This document shows positions 10,416 through 22,311 of a stretch of 34,475 nucleotides of DNA, in pieces. The translations under genes and the position numbers were made by a program. Below the pieces are notes generated by a model, which worked only from the letters and a program-made list of their open reading frames with translations, had not been told where the DNA came from and made no database searches. Numbering within the stretch: position 1 is the first letter of the stretch; each line of letters starts with the position of its first letter. Origin of the DNA: Zarea fungicola (Eukaryota > Ascomycota > Sordariomycetes > Hypocreales > Cordycipitaceae); the NCBI GenBank assembly GCA_900169235.1, contig FWCC01000149.1:1-34475 (forward strand), read 5' to 3'.

Positions 10416-12449
10416 AGCTGTAATAGCAATCAGAGGAAGCCGACTACTGGCACTGCGGAGCGGAGTGAACTATATTCTGTTGTCTGGAAACGGCGGTTAT
10501 TTAACTTGATGCTACCGGTTGCTACCCATAGACAGAAATATACAGCTGTTTAATCCCGAAGTATGGCGAAACTCAACGCCAATGGGCCTTTGTTCTGCAG
10601 ATTGAGTGATTGTGCCGCCTCCAAGTATGTAAACAGTAAGAGAAAGTGATACGTCTATAAAATCTCGGAAGAGATGCAGTGTTGTGACTGCTGAGTCAGG
10701 TCAAGCAGCACTTCCTGAGAGGCTCGACTCCTGCCGCAGCAGGCTTCCGTCGGTCAAGGCCGTGGCCGACAGCAGCTGTAGCTAGATTTTGAATACAATC
10801 AAGTTACAATAAGCATACCTACTGGGAGACATCTCTCTCAGTACCGTGCCTCCGTAACTGCTTGTGCTCATACCAACATGCAGCTACCACCAAATCTGGG
10901 TAGTGTCCAGATGACTGCAGCTTCTCTGGCGCAATTTGCATGCAAGCAAGTCAGACAAGTCAGACAAGAGCAGGGCTTCAAAGTGGCTGATGCCAGAACA
11001 ATACTTGCCAACCTCAACAAGGCGTTCTTGGCTACATGCGCCGTGTGTCGGGCGCCGGGCACAACCCTAGACATATTGTGGTTGTCAGTACAGAGCCCTT
11101 CACATAGAAGTGTATTTCGCGGCTGACTCAACGCCGTTCTCTTTTATGAGGAGATGTACCGTCATCAGACAGACAGTGAAGTGAGTGGGGAGAAGATAAA
11201 CACGCCTCAACGAGCCTCAAGGCAGAGCAGAGCTAAAGAAAGCGCAAGTAGCTCTCCGCTGACGAAAGTCGCTCTCCAGGAAAAACTGCTAATTGAGCAG
11301 AAATAGTTCTTTCTCGATTGGAGTGCAGCCGCTGCTATAGGAGGAGATTTGGGTTATGAAGCTGTTACAAAAGCCGCTGGTGAGAACGCTGGCGCTTCTC
11401 CCGACGCGTCACGTCATGCTTATTAGAATGGCGTCACAATCATCCATTAAGCATAGCAAGCATGTCTCTTTGCTTGAACTTAGCTACACCACCCAGAGTG
11501 GCGATCCATTCCATGGCAGCGAACTGCTATTAGCATCGTTCCTTTCCACGTGGCTGCCTTGTTTACCATCCCTTCCGGGCCGGGCACCTGACAGCGTTTA
11601 AAAATTTGCCAGTCCGGGCCATCAGAATTCTCTAACGAGAAAAGGTTGAAAATACAGGTCACTTTTAGGATTTCAGACAGTTCACAGGAGTATTTTTCCA
11701 ATTTGACTGCTTATATCTCCAATATTACCCCAGTACATGACGAGGGACGCACTTGGGATGTATCAGAAAGACTACAGATGCTTAATTTTTGCCCTAAATC
11801 ATGGGTTAGGGCTGCCAGGTGTCAGGACCAGTGTTGCTAGGTACCACTGGGCCACAGAGACCAAAAAGATCAAGTAATGTCTAGCCATTAGGCGGGACAT
11901 TCCTAGCATCCAATATATACCTTCTATGTGTCGTGACACCAGGTCTCGGTACTCAAGCATTACGGTGTGCAAATCTATGTCTGGGACGAGTCATCTAAGC
12001 ACAAGGTGCAGTGAAGGTGACGTATGCTTGTCGCAATCCATCAATAATGGGTTATATTTGTGTGGTTCATAGCTTGCATACGAATCAAGGTGGCATTCTC
12101 AGCAATCCACGTTTGCGTTGGTTATCAGTTTAACAGACCAATGGAGCACAGGACCTATGTGGCATTGCCGACGTCAGCTCCGACGTCACTTGACAACGAT
12201 TGAATGCATCATCAATGTATGTTTTAGTTTGAGCTGATACTAGTGGCGGAACCTCCCGAAGCATCTCGCAAAACTAACCGCATTAAGCAGTTGTCAGTTC
12301 TGCTGGAGCTGAATACTGGCCAATCAACAACTAGCGCCGCCATGTCGGCAGCATGATGAACCTATATCTCTTTGTATTGATTACTTGCAAAATCACATCG
12401 ACTCAACGTTCTCACTCTTCTGTTCATAGACTTCTACGGTTCAAAAATC
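10416..12449. other. Intergenic region with one copy of a dispersed repeat
   Basis: No gene is supported over about 2 kb. ORFs at 10878-11126 and 11356-11601 are short and lack motifs. The notable content is a two-block repeat at 10739-10820 shared with 28194-28373. A small tandem GTCAGACAA doublet lies near 10950. 12330-12449 is the promoter of the hydrolase. Confidence 0.55.
10739..10820. repeat. Dispersed two-block repeat, copy 1 (short form)
   Basis: Block A (10739-10761) matches 28194-28216 at 22 of 23 positions, with a C/G difference at position 17. Block B (10777-10820) matches 28332-28373 with a few substitutions and small gaps, sharing TGTAGCT, ATTTTGAAT, CAAGTT and GCATACCT in order. 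The blocks are 15 bp apart here and 115 bp apart in copy 2, on the same strand and in the same order. Confidence 0.7.
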
Positions 12450-13475
12450 ATGAGCACCCCTCGCTTCTCTCCATCGGATTTAACCCACCATTATGCTGTT
12501 GCACCAGACGGAGGTAAACTGAGCTACTATTCTGTTGGCTCTGGCCCAAGCATTCTCGTCCTCCACGGCGCCATGGGTTTTGCTCTTACTCACCAGGAGC
12601 TAGCTTTTATGCTTAGTCCGTGGTACACCGTCCATATTGCCTCCCGTCGCGGTCGTGGCCGCTCACACGGCTACCCCGAAAATGTCGTTGCGAGAAACGC
12701 ACTTTTAGAGAACGGGATAGGGTGTTCCACACAAGGAGACAAATACGGGGTTTATAACCCTGAATTCACAGCAGCGGTACTTAGGACTGAGATATCTGAT
12801 CTCAATACGCTTGTCAATGCCACTGGAGCCGTTTACCTCATCGCATGCTCAAGCGGTGCACTTATTTCTTTGGAAGCCCTGTTGACTTTGGACTTGCCGT
12901 CACCCGGTACTGCTCTACAAAAAGCCATCATTTTCGAGCCTCCTGCTATATTCCTTGACGATGAGGATGAAAAATTAGACTTGTCCTCTCTGAGCCGCTT
13001 TGAGGCTGAATCAGCACAAGGCGATGCTGCTGGCGCACTCGTAACTGCCATGAGTTTGGTTCAGCTTGGCCCTTCTTGGATTCCTCGGTGGATTATGAAG
13101 CCGTCAGTCAACATGATATGTAGAAGCCAGGAAAAGGCGGTCAGGAAGGCGGTTGAAAATGGCGAAGAGGGTCGAGGAAACTGCACTATGAAAGGTCTTG
13201 GGAGTGTACTGCGATATGACTTTGCAGTCGTTGAAGCTTCGATGAGAAAGGCCAGAGATTATACACGGTTATCTAAAGTGTCCAAAGTGGAAATTTTGCT
13301 GCTGACTGGCTCCAAAAGTCCTCACTACTTGAAGCAAGCAATCGCAACGCTGCATCAAGTGACCAAAGCGAAGAACGTAGCGATTGACGGCGTTGGGCAT
13401 GAGCTATTATGCGGCCCAGAGATGAGAGGTCAGCCGGAGAAGTCTCTGCAATGTATCCGACAGTTTCTACACTAG
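12450..13475 (+). CDS. Alpha/beta-hydrolase fold protein
   Basis: Intronless gene of 341 residues, probably a cytosolic hydrolase (no signal peptide seen). Seen: the oxyanion-loop motif LHGAMG at 38-43, a strand followed by the nucleophile elbow A132-C-S134-S-G136 after VYLI, and a C-terminal DGVGHE that places the catalytic His at 317. These are the three landmarks of the fold in their usual order and spacing. The segment after strand 7 reads LLLTGSKSP, where the catalytic Asp is often found in related enzymes, and has Ser/Lys instead. The acid may come from elsewhere, such as E163 after strand 6, or be missing. Residues of about 170-260 form a helical lid-like insertion rich in charged residues. 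The substrate cannot be told; esterase, lactonase and haloperoxidase-like relatives share this architecture. No neighbour suggests a pathway. Confidence 0.82.
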   Translation: MSTPRFSPSDLTHHYAVAPDGGKLSYYSVGSGPSILVLHGAMGFALTHQELAFMLSPWYTVHIASRRGRGRSHGYPENVVARNALLENGIGCSTQGDKYGVYNPEFTAAVLRTEISDLNTLVNATGAVYLIACSSGALISLEALLTLDLPSPGTALQKAIIFEPPAIFLDDEDEKLDLSSLSRFEAESAQGDAAGALVTAMSLVQLGPSWIPRWIMKPSVNMICRSQEKAVRKAVENGEEGRGNCTMKGLGSVLRYDFAVVEASMRKARDYTRLSKVSKVEILLLTGSKSPHYLKQAIATLHQVTKAKNVAIDGVGHELLCGPEMRGQPEKSLQCIRQFLH

Positions 13476-14391
13476 CTGCTGCTCACATTGTTTGGACTAC
13501 TGTAGGGATGTCACTGCCAAAAGCCAAGCATCAAATCTAAAGAACAAAGCAGGCCAAAGTCTACAAACAGGATAGTTAGTACTGTAATTGGGAAGGAAAA
13601 GCCCTGATTGACCACTGCAAAGCCTGAAGAAGGCATTGAACTTTAAAGGAGAGGTAATGCACGAGGTTATTAATGTGCAGGCTTCCCCCAGCTCAAGCAG
13701 TTCGAAGCGACTATGAGGCTCTACAAGACGATCAGGAGGATCACCCAAAGATAAAATACCAAGAGAAGGATTTCAAACTCCAGATAAATAAAAGAGTCAT
13801 CAGGGTCATTATCCCTCAAGGAAACGGCCACGACCCCAACAGTAGAACAGACAGGATCAGGCTTCAAGTTACCAATCGACTCATTACGGTCGCATAACAC
13901 GGGCAACCGCCAAAACACGATTATCACAATCAGGTCAATAGCTATTTCAAGAATTTGAACAACTGAATACGACTAATCTAAAGATTTATCGCCCTTTATA
14001 AGAACTTGTCGCGATATTCAATTATAGAAACGCATTTTGTCGAACGAGATTTGCTTCGCTCGTACCGCAAATAAAAACTTTGTAATAATAAATGCCAAAA
14101 TTCAACGGAGAAATCATTTACTTCAAAAAGCATCAAGCTTATGTATCAAGCGTGCCAACTGTGTTATATCAAGTGTGCAATTACTTGGCCGAATGTCCCA
14201 AGCGGAAGTCGAGTGAACCGCAAGATGCCGGCGTGACTCACACTGTAGACTATGCGTCTCCAACAAGGAACATGCAGCAATGTAATTTCGAGTGCTGCAT
14301 CAAAGTCTGGGCTTGCAAAACCACGGCCTTTCTCCGCGAGGTTTCCACTGTCCCAGATTACTCGCCTAGGAAGATAGGTTTCACGACAAGC
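13476..14391. other. AT-rich intergenic region before the phosphatase
   Basis: 13980-14100 is strongly AT-rich. ORFs of 68-83 codons at 13497-13927 on either strand lack motifs. From 14092 the frame of the phosphatase is open, but those 100 codons show no conserved feature and may be leader rather than protein. Confidence 0.5.
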
Positions 14392-14952
14392 ATGGGGACA
14401 AAGAAGAGACATGGCAAAGCCGAAGACAACCCGGACAAAGCCATATCGGATTATCGCGGGTCACAATCCAAGAAACCAGCAGTCTGTATCATCGCGGACT
14501 TTTTGTATCTTGGTCCGGTTTCAGCTGCCTCCAATGTGGGATTCCTCCGCACACACGAGATCACCACAATAGTATCAATCGGCAGAACCCCTCAGCGCAT
14601 CAAAGACATCATACTGACAGCCAAGGGGCCAACGCCCATTACGTACCATCGTCTCCATCTGACGGACACGGCGAACTCAGATCTCATCCCCTGCGCTGAC
14701 ATATTTTGTGCGATTCTGGATGAAGCGTTCGCTTCCGAAGCCAAGGTCCTTGTCCATTGTTTTTCAGCAATCTCGAGGTCCCCTGCCATGATTGCAGCAT
14801 ATTTAATAAAGAGGCGCCGCTATACACTTCAGGAGAGCCTGGAAATACTCCAGGCTGCTCGCCCGGCTATATCGCCAAACCCGGGCTTTTTAAACCAGCT
14901 GCAGGTGAGAGCACGAACAAGCTCGGAAGCATGTTGTACCTCAGCTTCCTAG
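14392..14952 (+). CDS. Dual-specificity protein phosphatase-like protein
   Basis: Small DSP-type protein, which in an active form removes phosphate from Tyr and Ser/Thr. Chosen start 14392 (MGTKKRHG...) gives 186 residues, about the size of compact fungal DSPs. The same frame is open from an ATG at 14092, adding 100 poorly conserved residues, so that start remains possible. Seen (short-form numbering): DFLYLGPVSAA near 36-46, the general-acid LTD with D92, the P-loop HCFSAISRSP with C123 and R129, and the typical C-terminal PNPGFLNQLQ. The CX5R spacing is intact, but the normally near-invariant Gly three residues after Cys is Ala (A126), which could reduce or change activity. No signal peptide or membrane segment. 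No intron needed. Substrates are unknown. Confidence 0.82.
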   Translation: MGTKKRHGKAEDNPDKAISDYRGSQSKKPAVCIIADFLYLGPVSAASNVGFLRTHEITTIVSIGRTPQRIKDIILTAKGPTPITYHRLHLTDTANSDLIPCADIFCAILDEAFASEAKVLVHCFSAISRSPAMIAAYLIKRRRYTLQESLEILQAARPAISPNPGFLNQLQVRARTSSEACCTSAS

Positions 14953-15450
14953 CCGCAGATGCTTAGTCTTCACTTTTATCACAAGTTGCTGACCCAAAGC
15001 CCGGATTCAGACGATGTCGGAGGCTTCTTGTCCTGCGGAGCAGGAAATTCTCATAAATTCTGAATAGTTGATTGGTCAGGAGAAAGGGTCTACCAAGGGA
15101 TGGGCGAGGATAAGGCCCTGGGCATTATGCTTGATATACTAAGTGGTTTATCTACAGAAGCAGGCCCCCCAAGCCGCCATTGTGTTGCCAACCTGGTCTA
15201 CAGTTACATTGTAACCCTAAGAGTTCTTTTCTCCAAACTTTTATCTTCCGTATTCTCGCGCCACCAAGCCTTAGAATTCTCCACCTTATCATTGCACATT
15301 CTTATAGCTGTCGCCTGACTTGCTCGTCAGACCCAGACATGGTAATGCATGTTACGGATGGTACTTGCCAGTTCAGTACCAAACGCCTAAATAGATAAAT
15401 AGCCCATTCATCTATCCTAGAGTCTCAAACAACAACAGCGACTCTGATAA

Positions 15451-15495
15451 CAGCGACAACAGTGACAACAGTGACAACAGCGACAACAGCGACAG
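15451..15495. repeat. Five tandem copies of CAGYGACAA
   Basis: Units start at 15451, 15460, 15469, 15478 and 15487 and differ only by C/T at position 4, with A to G at the end of the last unit. A degenerate run (AACAACAGCGACTCTGATAA) precedes it. Variable length between strains would be expected. Confidence 0.8.
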
Positions 15496-15758
15496 CGTTA
15501 AAGACCACATGCAGTAACCTCCTGATGTTGTAATCAACAATGGATGGGTTGGATGATAAAAGCATTTCGCCCTGGCCGATGGATCACTTTTGACTCAAGA
15601 GAATAAACTTGAATAAACTAATTCATCTATCATAACTAGTGACATAAACTATAGATATCAAACCATGCCATCTTCCACATATAAAACAAATGAAACTTTT
15701 GTGGGTATCAAACAATCTCTATAACCCCAGCTATATCCCTATATCCCTTCCTTCTTTT

Positions 15759-15764
15759 TTTATT
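15759..15764 (-). terminator. Possible poly(A) signal of glutamate synthase
   Basis: AATAAA read on the minus strand, 17 nt after the stop codon and inside an A-rich stretch. It is close to the stop, so a site further downstream may be used instead. Confidence 0.3.
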
Positions 15765-15780
15765 TAATTTCTTGAATTAT

Positions 15781-18700
15781 TTATGCGGCAGCCTTGGCGG
15801 CAGCAACACGGCCCAGAATCTCCGAGGCCTTGCGCTTCACCAAACCACCAGTGACAGGCAAGCTGGTGTTTTGCTCGAGGAACAAGTCAACCTCGCGGGC
15901 AGCCATGCGGCCCTCGTTGATACCCCAGACAATCAGAGACTGGCCGCGACGGGCATCGCCGGCTGCAAAGACGCCGTCCAGGTTGGTGCAGTACTTGCCT
16001 GGCGCCGTCTTGACGTTCTTGCGCGCGTCCTTTTCGACGTCGTCGCCCAGGACGCGGGCCTCGGGGCCCAGGAAGCCCATGGCGAGCAGGACGAGGTCGG
16101 CGGGGAAGAACTGCTGCGAACCCTCGACCTTTTTCATGTCCCAGCCGCCGCTCGGGCTCTTGGTCCACTCGACGCGGATGGTGTTGATGCCCTTGACCTT
16201 GCCGGTGCCGTCGTCCTCAAACTCCTCCGACATGATGCAGTACTCGCGCGGGTCCTTGCCCGTGTGCTGGCGCACCTCGGTGTGGCCGTAGTCGACGCGG
16301 TAGATGCGCGGCCACTGCGGCCACGGGTTGTCGCCCGCACGCTGGTCGGGTGGCTGGGGCAGCAGCTCAAAGTTGGTCACCGACTTGGCGCCGTGGCGCA
16401 CTGACGTGCCGATGCAGTCGTTGCCCGTGTCGCCGCCGCCAATCACGACGACGTGCTTGTCCTTGGCCGAGATGTAAGAGTTGTCTGCAAGCTCCGAGTC
16501 AAGGAGCGACTTGGTGTTCTTGTGCAGGAACTCCATGGCAAAGTGGATGCCCTCGAGCTCGCGGCCCTTGATGGGCAGATCACGGGCCACGGTGGCGCCG
16601 GTGGCGATGACGACGGCGTCGTTCTCGGCGCGGAGGTCGGCGAGCTTGGGGTTGCCCTCTTCGCCAATGGCGACGCCCGTCTTGAAGATGATGCCCTCGG
16701 CGGCCATGAAGTCGGTGCGGCGCTTGACGATGCGCTTGTCAAGCTTCATGTTGGGGATGCCGTACATGAGAAGACCACCGAGGCGGTCCGCACGCTCGTA
16801 CACCGTCACCAGGTGACCGGCGCGGTTGAGCTGGTCGGCGGCGGCGAGACCCGCAGGGCCGGAGCCGATAATGGCAATCTTCTTGCCAGTACGGACCTCG
16901 GGGATGCGGGGCACCATCCAGCCCTTTTCGAAACCGCGGTCGATAATGGCACACTCAATGGACTTGATGCCGACGGGATCCTCGTTGATGCCAAGAACGC
17001 AGGCGCCTTCGCAGGGTGCAGGGCAGACGCGGCCAGTGAACTCGGGGAAGTTGTTGGTCATCAACAGGCGGTCAAGGGCATCCTTCCACTGGTTCTGGAA
17101 GACGAGCTCGTTCCACTTGGGGATAATGTTGGATATGGGGCAGCCCGTCTCCGACTGGCAGAAGGGAACACCACAGTCCATGCAGCGGGCGGACTGGTAC
17201 TTGAGCTCGTCCTCGTTAAGGCGCGAGCTAATCTCAGCCCAGTCCTTGGTGCGTGTAGTGGCGGCGCGGTACTTTTCCGTGCGGCGGGCATACTTCATGA
17301 AGCCGCGGGTCTTGTCCAGCACCAGGGCGCGCTTCTTCTCGACGGCGTTGTCGCCAATGGCCTCCTCGAGATCCTGCAGCACAGCCGCCTTCTCGCCCTC
17401 CTTCTTGGGGTGCGAGGGCACACCAGCGACAGCGGGGAGGTTGTACTCGGCGCGCTTGGCTTCCTTGGCCTTGGCAGCCTCCTCCTCAAGGACACGCTTG
17501 TAGTCAACGGGAAGGACCTTGATGAAGCGGGGCAGAGCGCGGTTGAAGTCGACGAGAATGCGGGCGGCAAGCTCGGATCCAGTGTAGTGGTGGTGATCCT
17601 CAATGAGACCGCGGACGTAGGCAATCTCGGTAGGGTCCTCAAGAGGCCCGGCTTCAACCATCTCGGTGTTGAGCTTGCCCATGAAGTCGCCCTTGACGTC
17701 GAGGATGTAAGCGATACCACCAGACATACCGGCGGCAAAGTTGCGGCCGGTGCTGCCGAGAATCAGGACGCGACCACCAGTCATGTACTCGCAGCCGTGG
17801 TCACCGATACTCTCGACGACGGCGGTGGCACCCGAGTTGCGGACAGCGAAACGCTCAGCGGCAACACCGCGGAAGAAGCAAGTACCAGCGGTGGCACCAT
17901 ACAAGCAGACGTTGCCAATGAGGACGTTCTCCTCAGCCTTGAACTGGGCAGAGCGAGGTGGGTAGATGATCAAACGACCACCAGACAGACCCTTGCCGAC
18001 GTAATCGTTGGCATCACCCTCCAGCTCCAGAGTAACACCCGGAGCAAGGAATGCACCAAACGACTGACCGGCGGAACCCTTGATATTGACATGGACAGTG
18101 TCCATAGGAAGGCCAGCCTCGCCATAGCGCTTGGAAATCTGGTAGGACAGCGACGTACCCATGGCACGGTCGGTGTTGACAATGTCGCACTCAATGCGCG
18201 AGGGAAGACCCTTGTCAAGGGTCAATTCGGCCTCGGAAATAAGCTTGTTATCGAGGCGAACGTAAAGCTTATGGTCCTGCTTGCGCACGTTGAAGGTAGC
18301 AACGCCAGGGCGGAGCTTGTGGGCGGGTGTAAGGAGCAGTGACAGGTCAATGTTGGCTGTCTTCTTGGTGCGGAGGTCGTCGCGCATCTTGAGGACCTCG
18401 ACGTGGCCAACCATTTCGTTAATGGTGCGGAAACCAAGCTGTGCCATGATGGCGCGGAGCTCGTTTGCAATGTAGTAAAAGAAGTTGATTACATGCTCGG
18501 GGGTACCCTGGAACTTGGCGCGGAGCTCGGGATCCTGGGTGGCGATGCCGACAGGGCACGTATTTAGGTGGCATTTTCGCATCATAATACAGCCCATGGC
18601 GATCAGAGGAGCCGTGGCAAAGCCCCATTCTTCGGCACCGAGCAGACAGGCAATGGCGACATCACGACCAGTGCGAAGCTGACCGTCAGTCTGCACCACG

Positions 18701-21700
18701 ACACGGCCGCGCAAATCGTTGAGAACAAGAGTCTGATGGGTCTCGGCAAGACCAAGCTCCCAAGGAAGACCGGCATATTTAATTCCGGTCCAGCGCGAGG
18801 CGCCCGTACCACCATCGTGGCCGGAGATGAGGATGTGGTCAGCCTTGGCCTTGGCGACACCAGAGGCGACGATGCCAACACCAACCTCGGAGACCAGCTT
18901 GACGGAAACGCGGGAGCGCGGGCTCGAGCACTTGAGATCGTAAATCAGCTGCTTCAGATCCTCAATGGAGTAAATGTCGTGGTGCGGAGGCGGGGAGATG
19001 AGGCCGACACCGGGCGTGGAGTGGCGCGTGCGCGCAATCGACTTGGAGACCTTGTGGCCGGGCAGCTCACCACCCTCACCGGGCTTGGCGCCCTGGGCCA
19101 TTTTGATCTGCAGCTCGTCGGAGTCGGCGAGGTAGGCCGAGGTGACACCGAAGCGGCCGGAGGCGACCTGCTTGATGGCGGAGCGCATCGTGTCGCCGTT
19201 GGCCATGCGCTCGGAGCGCTCGGGGTCCTCGCCACCCTCACCAGTGTTGGACTTGCCGCCGAGGCGGTTCATGGCGACGGCGAGGGTGGAGTGCGACTCC
19301 ATGGAGATGGAGCCGTAGGACATGGCACCGGTGCAGAAGCGGCGCACAATGTCGGTCCAGGGCTCGACCTGGTCAATGGGCACGGGGGTGCGGTCCTCAA
19401 ACTTGAAGTCGAGGAGGCCGCGCAGGGTGCAGCTCTTGATCTGCTCATACTCGGAGCGGGAGTAGGCCTCGTAGGACTTGTCGTTTTTGGAGCGGACGGC
19501 GTCCTGGATGTTGGCAATGGACGTGGGGTCGTTGACGTGAGGCTCGCCGCCGTCACGCCAATGGTACTCGCCGGACTCGGGCAGGGCCTTGATGCCGACG
19601 GTGTAGCGCGAGGGGAAACCGCGCTCGTGGAAGCGGAAGGCATCTTCAGCGAGGAGCTCAAAGGTGAGACCCTGGATGCGCGAGGCGGTGCCGCGGAAGC
19701 AGCGCTCAACAATGGACTCGTCGAGACCGAGGGCCTCGAAGATCTGAGCGCCCTTGTAGGAGGCAAGAGTAGAGATGCCCATCTTGCTCATGACCTTGAG
19801 GATACCACCGTCGCAGGAGTGCTTGTAGTTGCGGATGAGAGCCTCGTCGGACATTTTCTTCTTGATGAGCTTCTCACGGTTGAGCTTCAGGATACACTCC
19901 ATGGAGAGGTAGGGGTTGATGGCGTCGGCACCGTAGCCGAGAAGCACGCACATGTGGTGGACTTCACGGGCTTCGGCAGTCTCGACGACGAGAGCAGCCA
20001 TGGATCGCCACTTGTTGCTGACGAGATGATGGTGGACCATGCCCGAAGCAAGAAGTGCCGAGACGGCGACGCGGTCGGCCGAGGTCTTGCGGTCAGAGAG
20101 CACAATGATGCGGTCGTGGGCCTCAATGGCAGCAGTGGCCTCGTTGCAAATCTCATCGAGATGGTTCAGATAGCCCTGGACACCCTCGGACTTGGGGAAT
20201 GTCAGGTCAATGGTGCGAACAGTCCACTCGGGGCGGATGGTGGACAGCTTGTTGAGAGCATTGAACTCGGGGATGGAGAGGATGGGGCTGGGCAGAAGCA
20301 GGCGGCCGCACTGCGAGGCATCCATCTCGAGCAGGTTACCCTGGGGACCGACGTAGCATTCGAGAGACATGACAATGGACTCGCGGATGGGGTCAATGGG
20401 AGGGTTGGTGACCTGGGCAAAGAGCTGGCGGAAGTAGTCGTAGAGGAGGCGGGGGGACTCGGTCAAGCAGGCAAGAGGAGCATCGTTACCCATGGATCCA
20501 AGGGCTTCCTTTTCATCGGCCGCCATGGGGGCAAGGAGCAGGCTGACCTGCTCGTGGGTGTAGCCAAAGGAGAGCAGCATGGGGTCCTCCTGGAGCAGAG
20601 TGTCGTTGGGCTTGGCGGCAAGGTCCATCTTGGGCTCGAGGTCCTCGAGGATCTTGGGCATGGTGATGAGCTCGCGGTCGATCCAGGAGCGGAAGTCCTG
20701 GCGGCTGGCGACGGCCTCCTTGAGCTCCTTGTCGTCAATGATGCGGCCGGCCTTGGTGTCGACGAGGAGCATGCGACCGGGCTGCAGACGGCCCTTTTGG
20801 ATGACAGACTCGGGCTCGACGGGGATGGTGCCGACCTCGGAGGCGCAGATGATGCGGTCGTCGTCCATGACGTAGAAGCGGCAAGGTCGGAGACCGTTGC
20901 GGTCGAGGTTGGCACCGCAGTAGCGGCCATCGGCAAAGGTGAAGAGGGCCGGGCCGTCCCAGGGCTCCATCTGGCAGGCCGCCCACTCGTAAAAGGCAGC
21001 CTTTTTGGGGTCCATGTGCTCGTTGCCCTGCCAGGCCTCGGGGACCATGAGCATGACGGCTTCGGGGAGGGAGAGGACGCCGTTGATGGTGAGGAGCTCG
21101 AGGACGTTGTCAAAGGCGGCCGAGTCGGAGCCGCCGTCCTCGACGACGGGGTAGAGCTGCTCGAGCTCGTCCTTGAAGACCTCGGACTGCATGACACCCT
21201 CGCGGGCGCGCATCCAGTTCTTGTTTCCGCGCAGGGTATTGATCTCACCGTTGTGGGCGGCCCATCGCAGGGGCTGGGCACGGTCCCAGGAGGGAAAGGT
21301 ATTTGTAGAGAAGCGGGAGTGGACGAGGGCAAAGTGGGCCTCGTAGTCGGCATTGACGAGGTCATGGTAGTACGAGTAGACCTGGACGGGGGAGAGCTGG
21401 CCCTTGTAGACAATGTTCTTGTTGGAGAGGGAGGAAATGTAGAACCAGTTGTGGAGGCCAATGGTGTGAGTGGCGCGCTTGCGCAGGACAAAGAGCTGAC
21501 GCTCAAAGTGGCGCTCGTCAAACTTTTCCTCGTCTGTGTTTTCAGGCTCAACGCCGGCGCCATAGAAGGAGGCGAGGACAACAAAAGGCTGGGCAATGAT
21601 GGGCTCGCGAGACTTGGCGGCAGGGCCGAGGAGGGTAGAGTCGACGGGAGGTCGTCGCCAGCCGAGGACGCGGAGGCCCAGGGACTCGGCAACGTCTTCC

Positions 21701-22258
21701 AGCTGCCGCTTGGACTCTACAAACGTCTCCTCGTCGGGCTTGAAGAACAAGTTTCCGACGGCGTACTGGCCCAGGGGGGGCAGCTTGATGTTTTCCTCTT
21801 TTTCAAAGTTTTTGATGAAGAAGCGGTGGGGGATGGAGGTCATGACACCGGCACCGTCGCCGTCTCTGGCGTCGGAGCCGACGGCTCCTCGATGGGTCAT
21901 GTTGCATAGCAGATTGCGTGCTGTGATTGTTAGTTTCTTTTTTTCTTGCTTCACAGTCATGTGTGGTAAGGAGTTGCTCACCATCGCTGACAATTTTGTG
22001 GCTAGCCTTGCCCTTGATGTGGCTACAAGATGTTAGTATAGATGTCGTTTACAATGGCACAATTGTTCTCTTCACATACCAGGCAAAACCAACACCGCAG
22101 GCATCCTTTTCCAAGGACGGGTCATAGAGACCCTGCTTCACCGGGAGAGCACCAGCCCAAGAGCCATTGTTCTCGGTCTGGTACTCAAAGGGGGTGTATT
22201 GTTCCTTTTCGGCGTCAATATGGATTTGTCGGTCGTCAAAGTCGTCTAGCAGGCCCAT
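15781..22258 (-). CDS. GLT1: Glutamate synthase (NADH/NADPH-GOGAT), single fused chain
   Basis: Converts glutamine plus 2-oxoglutarate to two glutamates with NAD(P)H, completing the GS/GOGAT ammonium assimilation route. Exons on the minus strand: 22258-22080, 22022-21982 and 21920-15781. Introns are 57 and 61 nt (donors GTATGT, GTGAGC; acceptors GTAG, ACAG). All phases agree, giving 2119 residues, the usual fungal size. Seen: KDACGVGF with C54, the amidotransferase nucleophile exposed after a 53-residue propeptide; the FMN/2-oxoglutarate domain with 3Fe-4S cysteines C1184, C1190, C1195; GSAGQSFG near 1356-1363 opening the beta-helix domain; a charged linker near 1560-1620; 4Fe-4S cysteines C1653, C1656, C1661, C1667 and C1706, C1710, C1714; FAD motif IIGSGPAG near 1757-1764; and nucleotide motif VIGGGDTG near 1899-1906. 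The start fits exon 1 of known fungal homologues. The coding sequence is unusually GC-rich at third positions. Cofactor choice (NADH is usual in fungi) is not decided here. Confidence 0.98.
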
Positions 22259-22311
22259 GCTAGGCGATGATTCGCGGGTTTAAATGAGGTGGTGGTGAGT
22301 TTAAGTGAGAG

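Larger units (their letters stand above)
14953..15780. other. Intergenic region with a 9-bp minisatellite
   Basis: Convergent 3' ends of the phosphatase (plus) and glutamate synthase (minus). It holds the 9-bp tandem array at 15451-15495, AT-rich sequence from 15590, and a likely poly(A) signal for glutamate synthase. Short ORFs at 15100-15398 look spurious. Confidence 0.55.

Noticed and set aside
16453..18342. 629-codon plus-strand ORF opposite glutamate synthase
   Set aside because: Same antisense artefact of codon bias; no domain or start context of its own.
18568..21909. 1113-codon plus-strand ORF opposite glutamate synthase
   Set aside because: It lies wholly antisense to a well-supported gene whose strong GC bias at third positions removes stops on the other strand. 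The product is a Gly/Val/Leu/Asp-rich low-complexity string without motifs.
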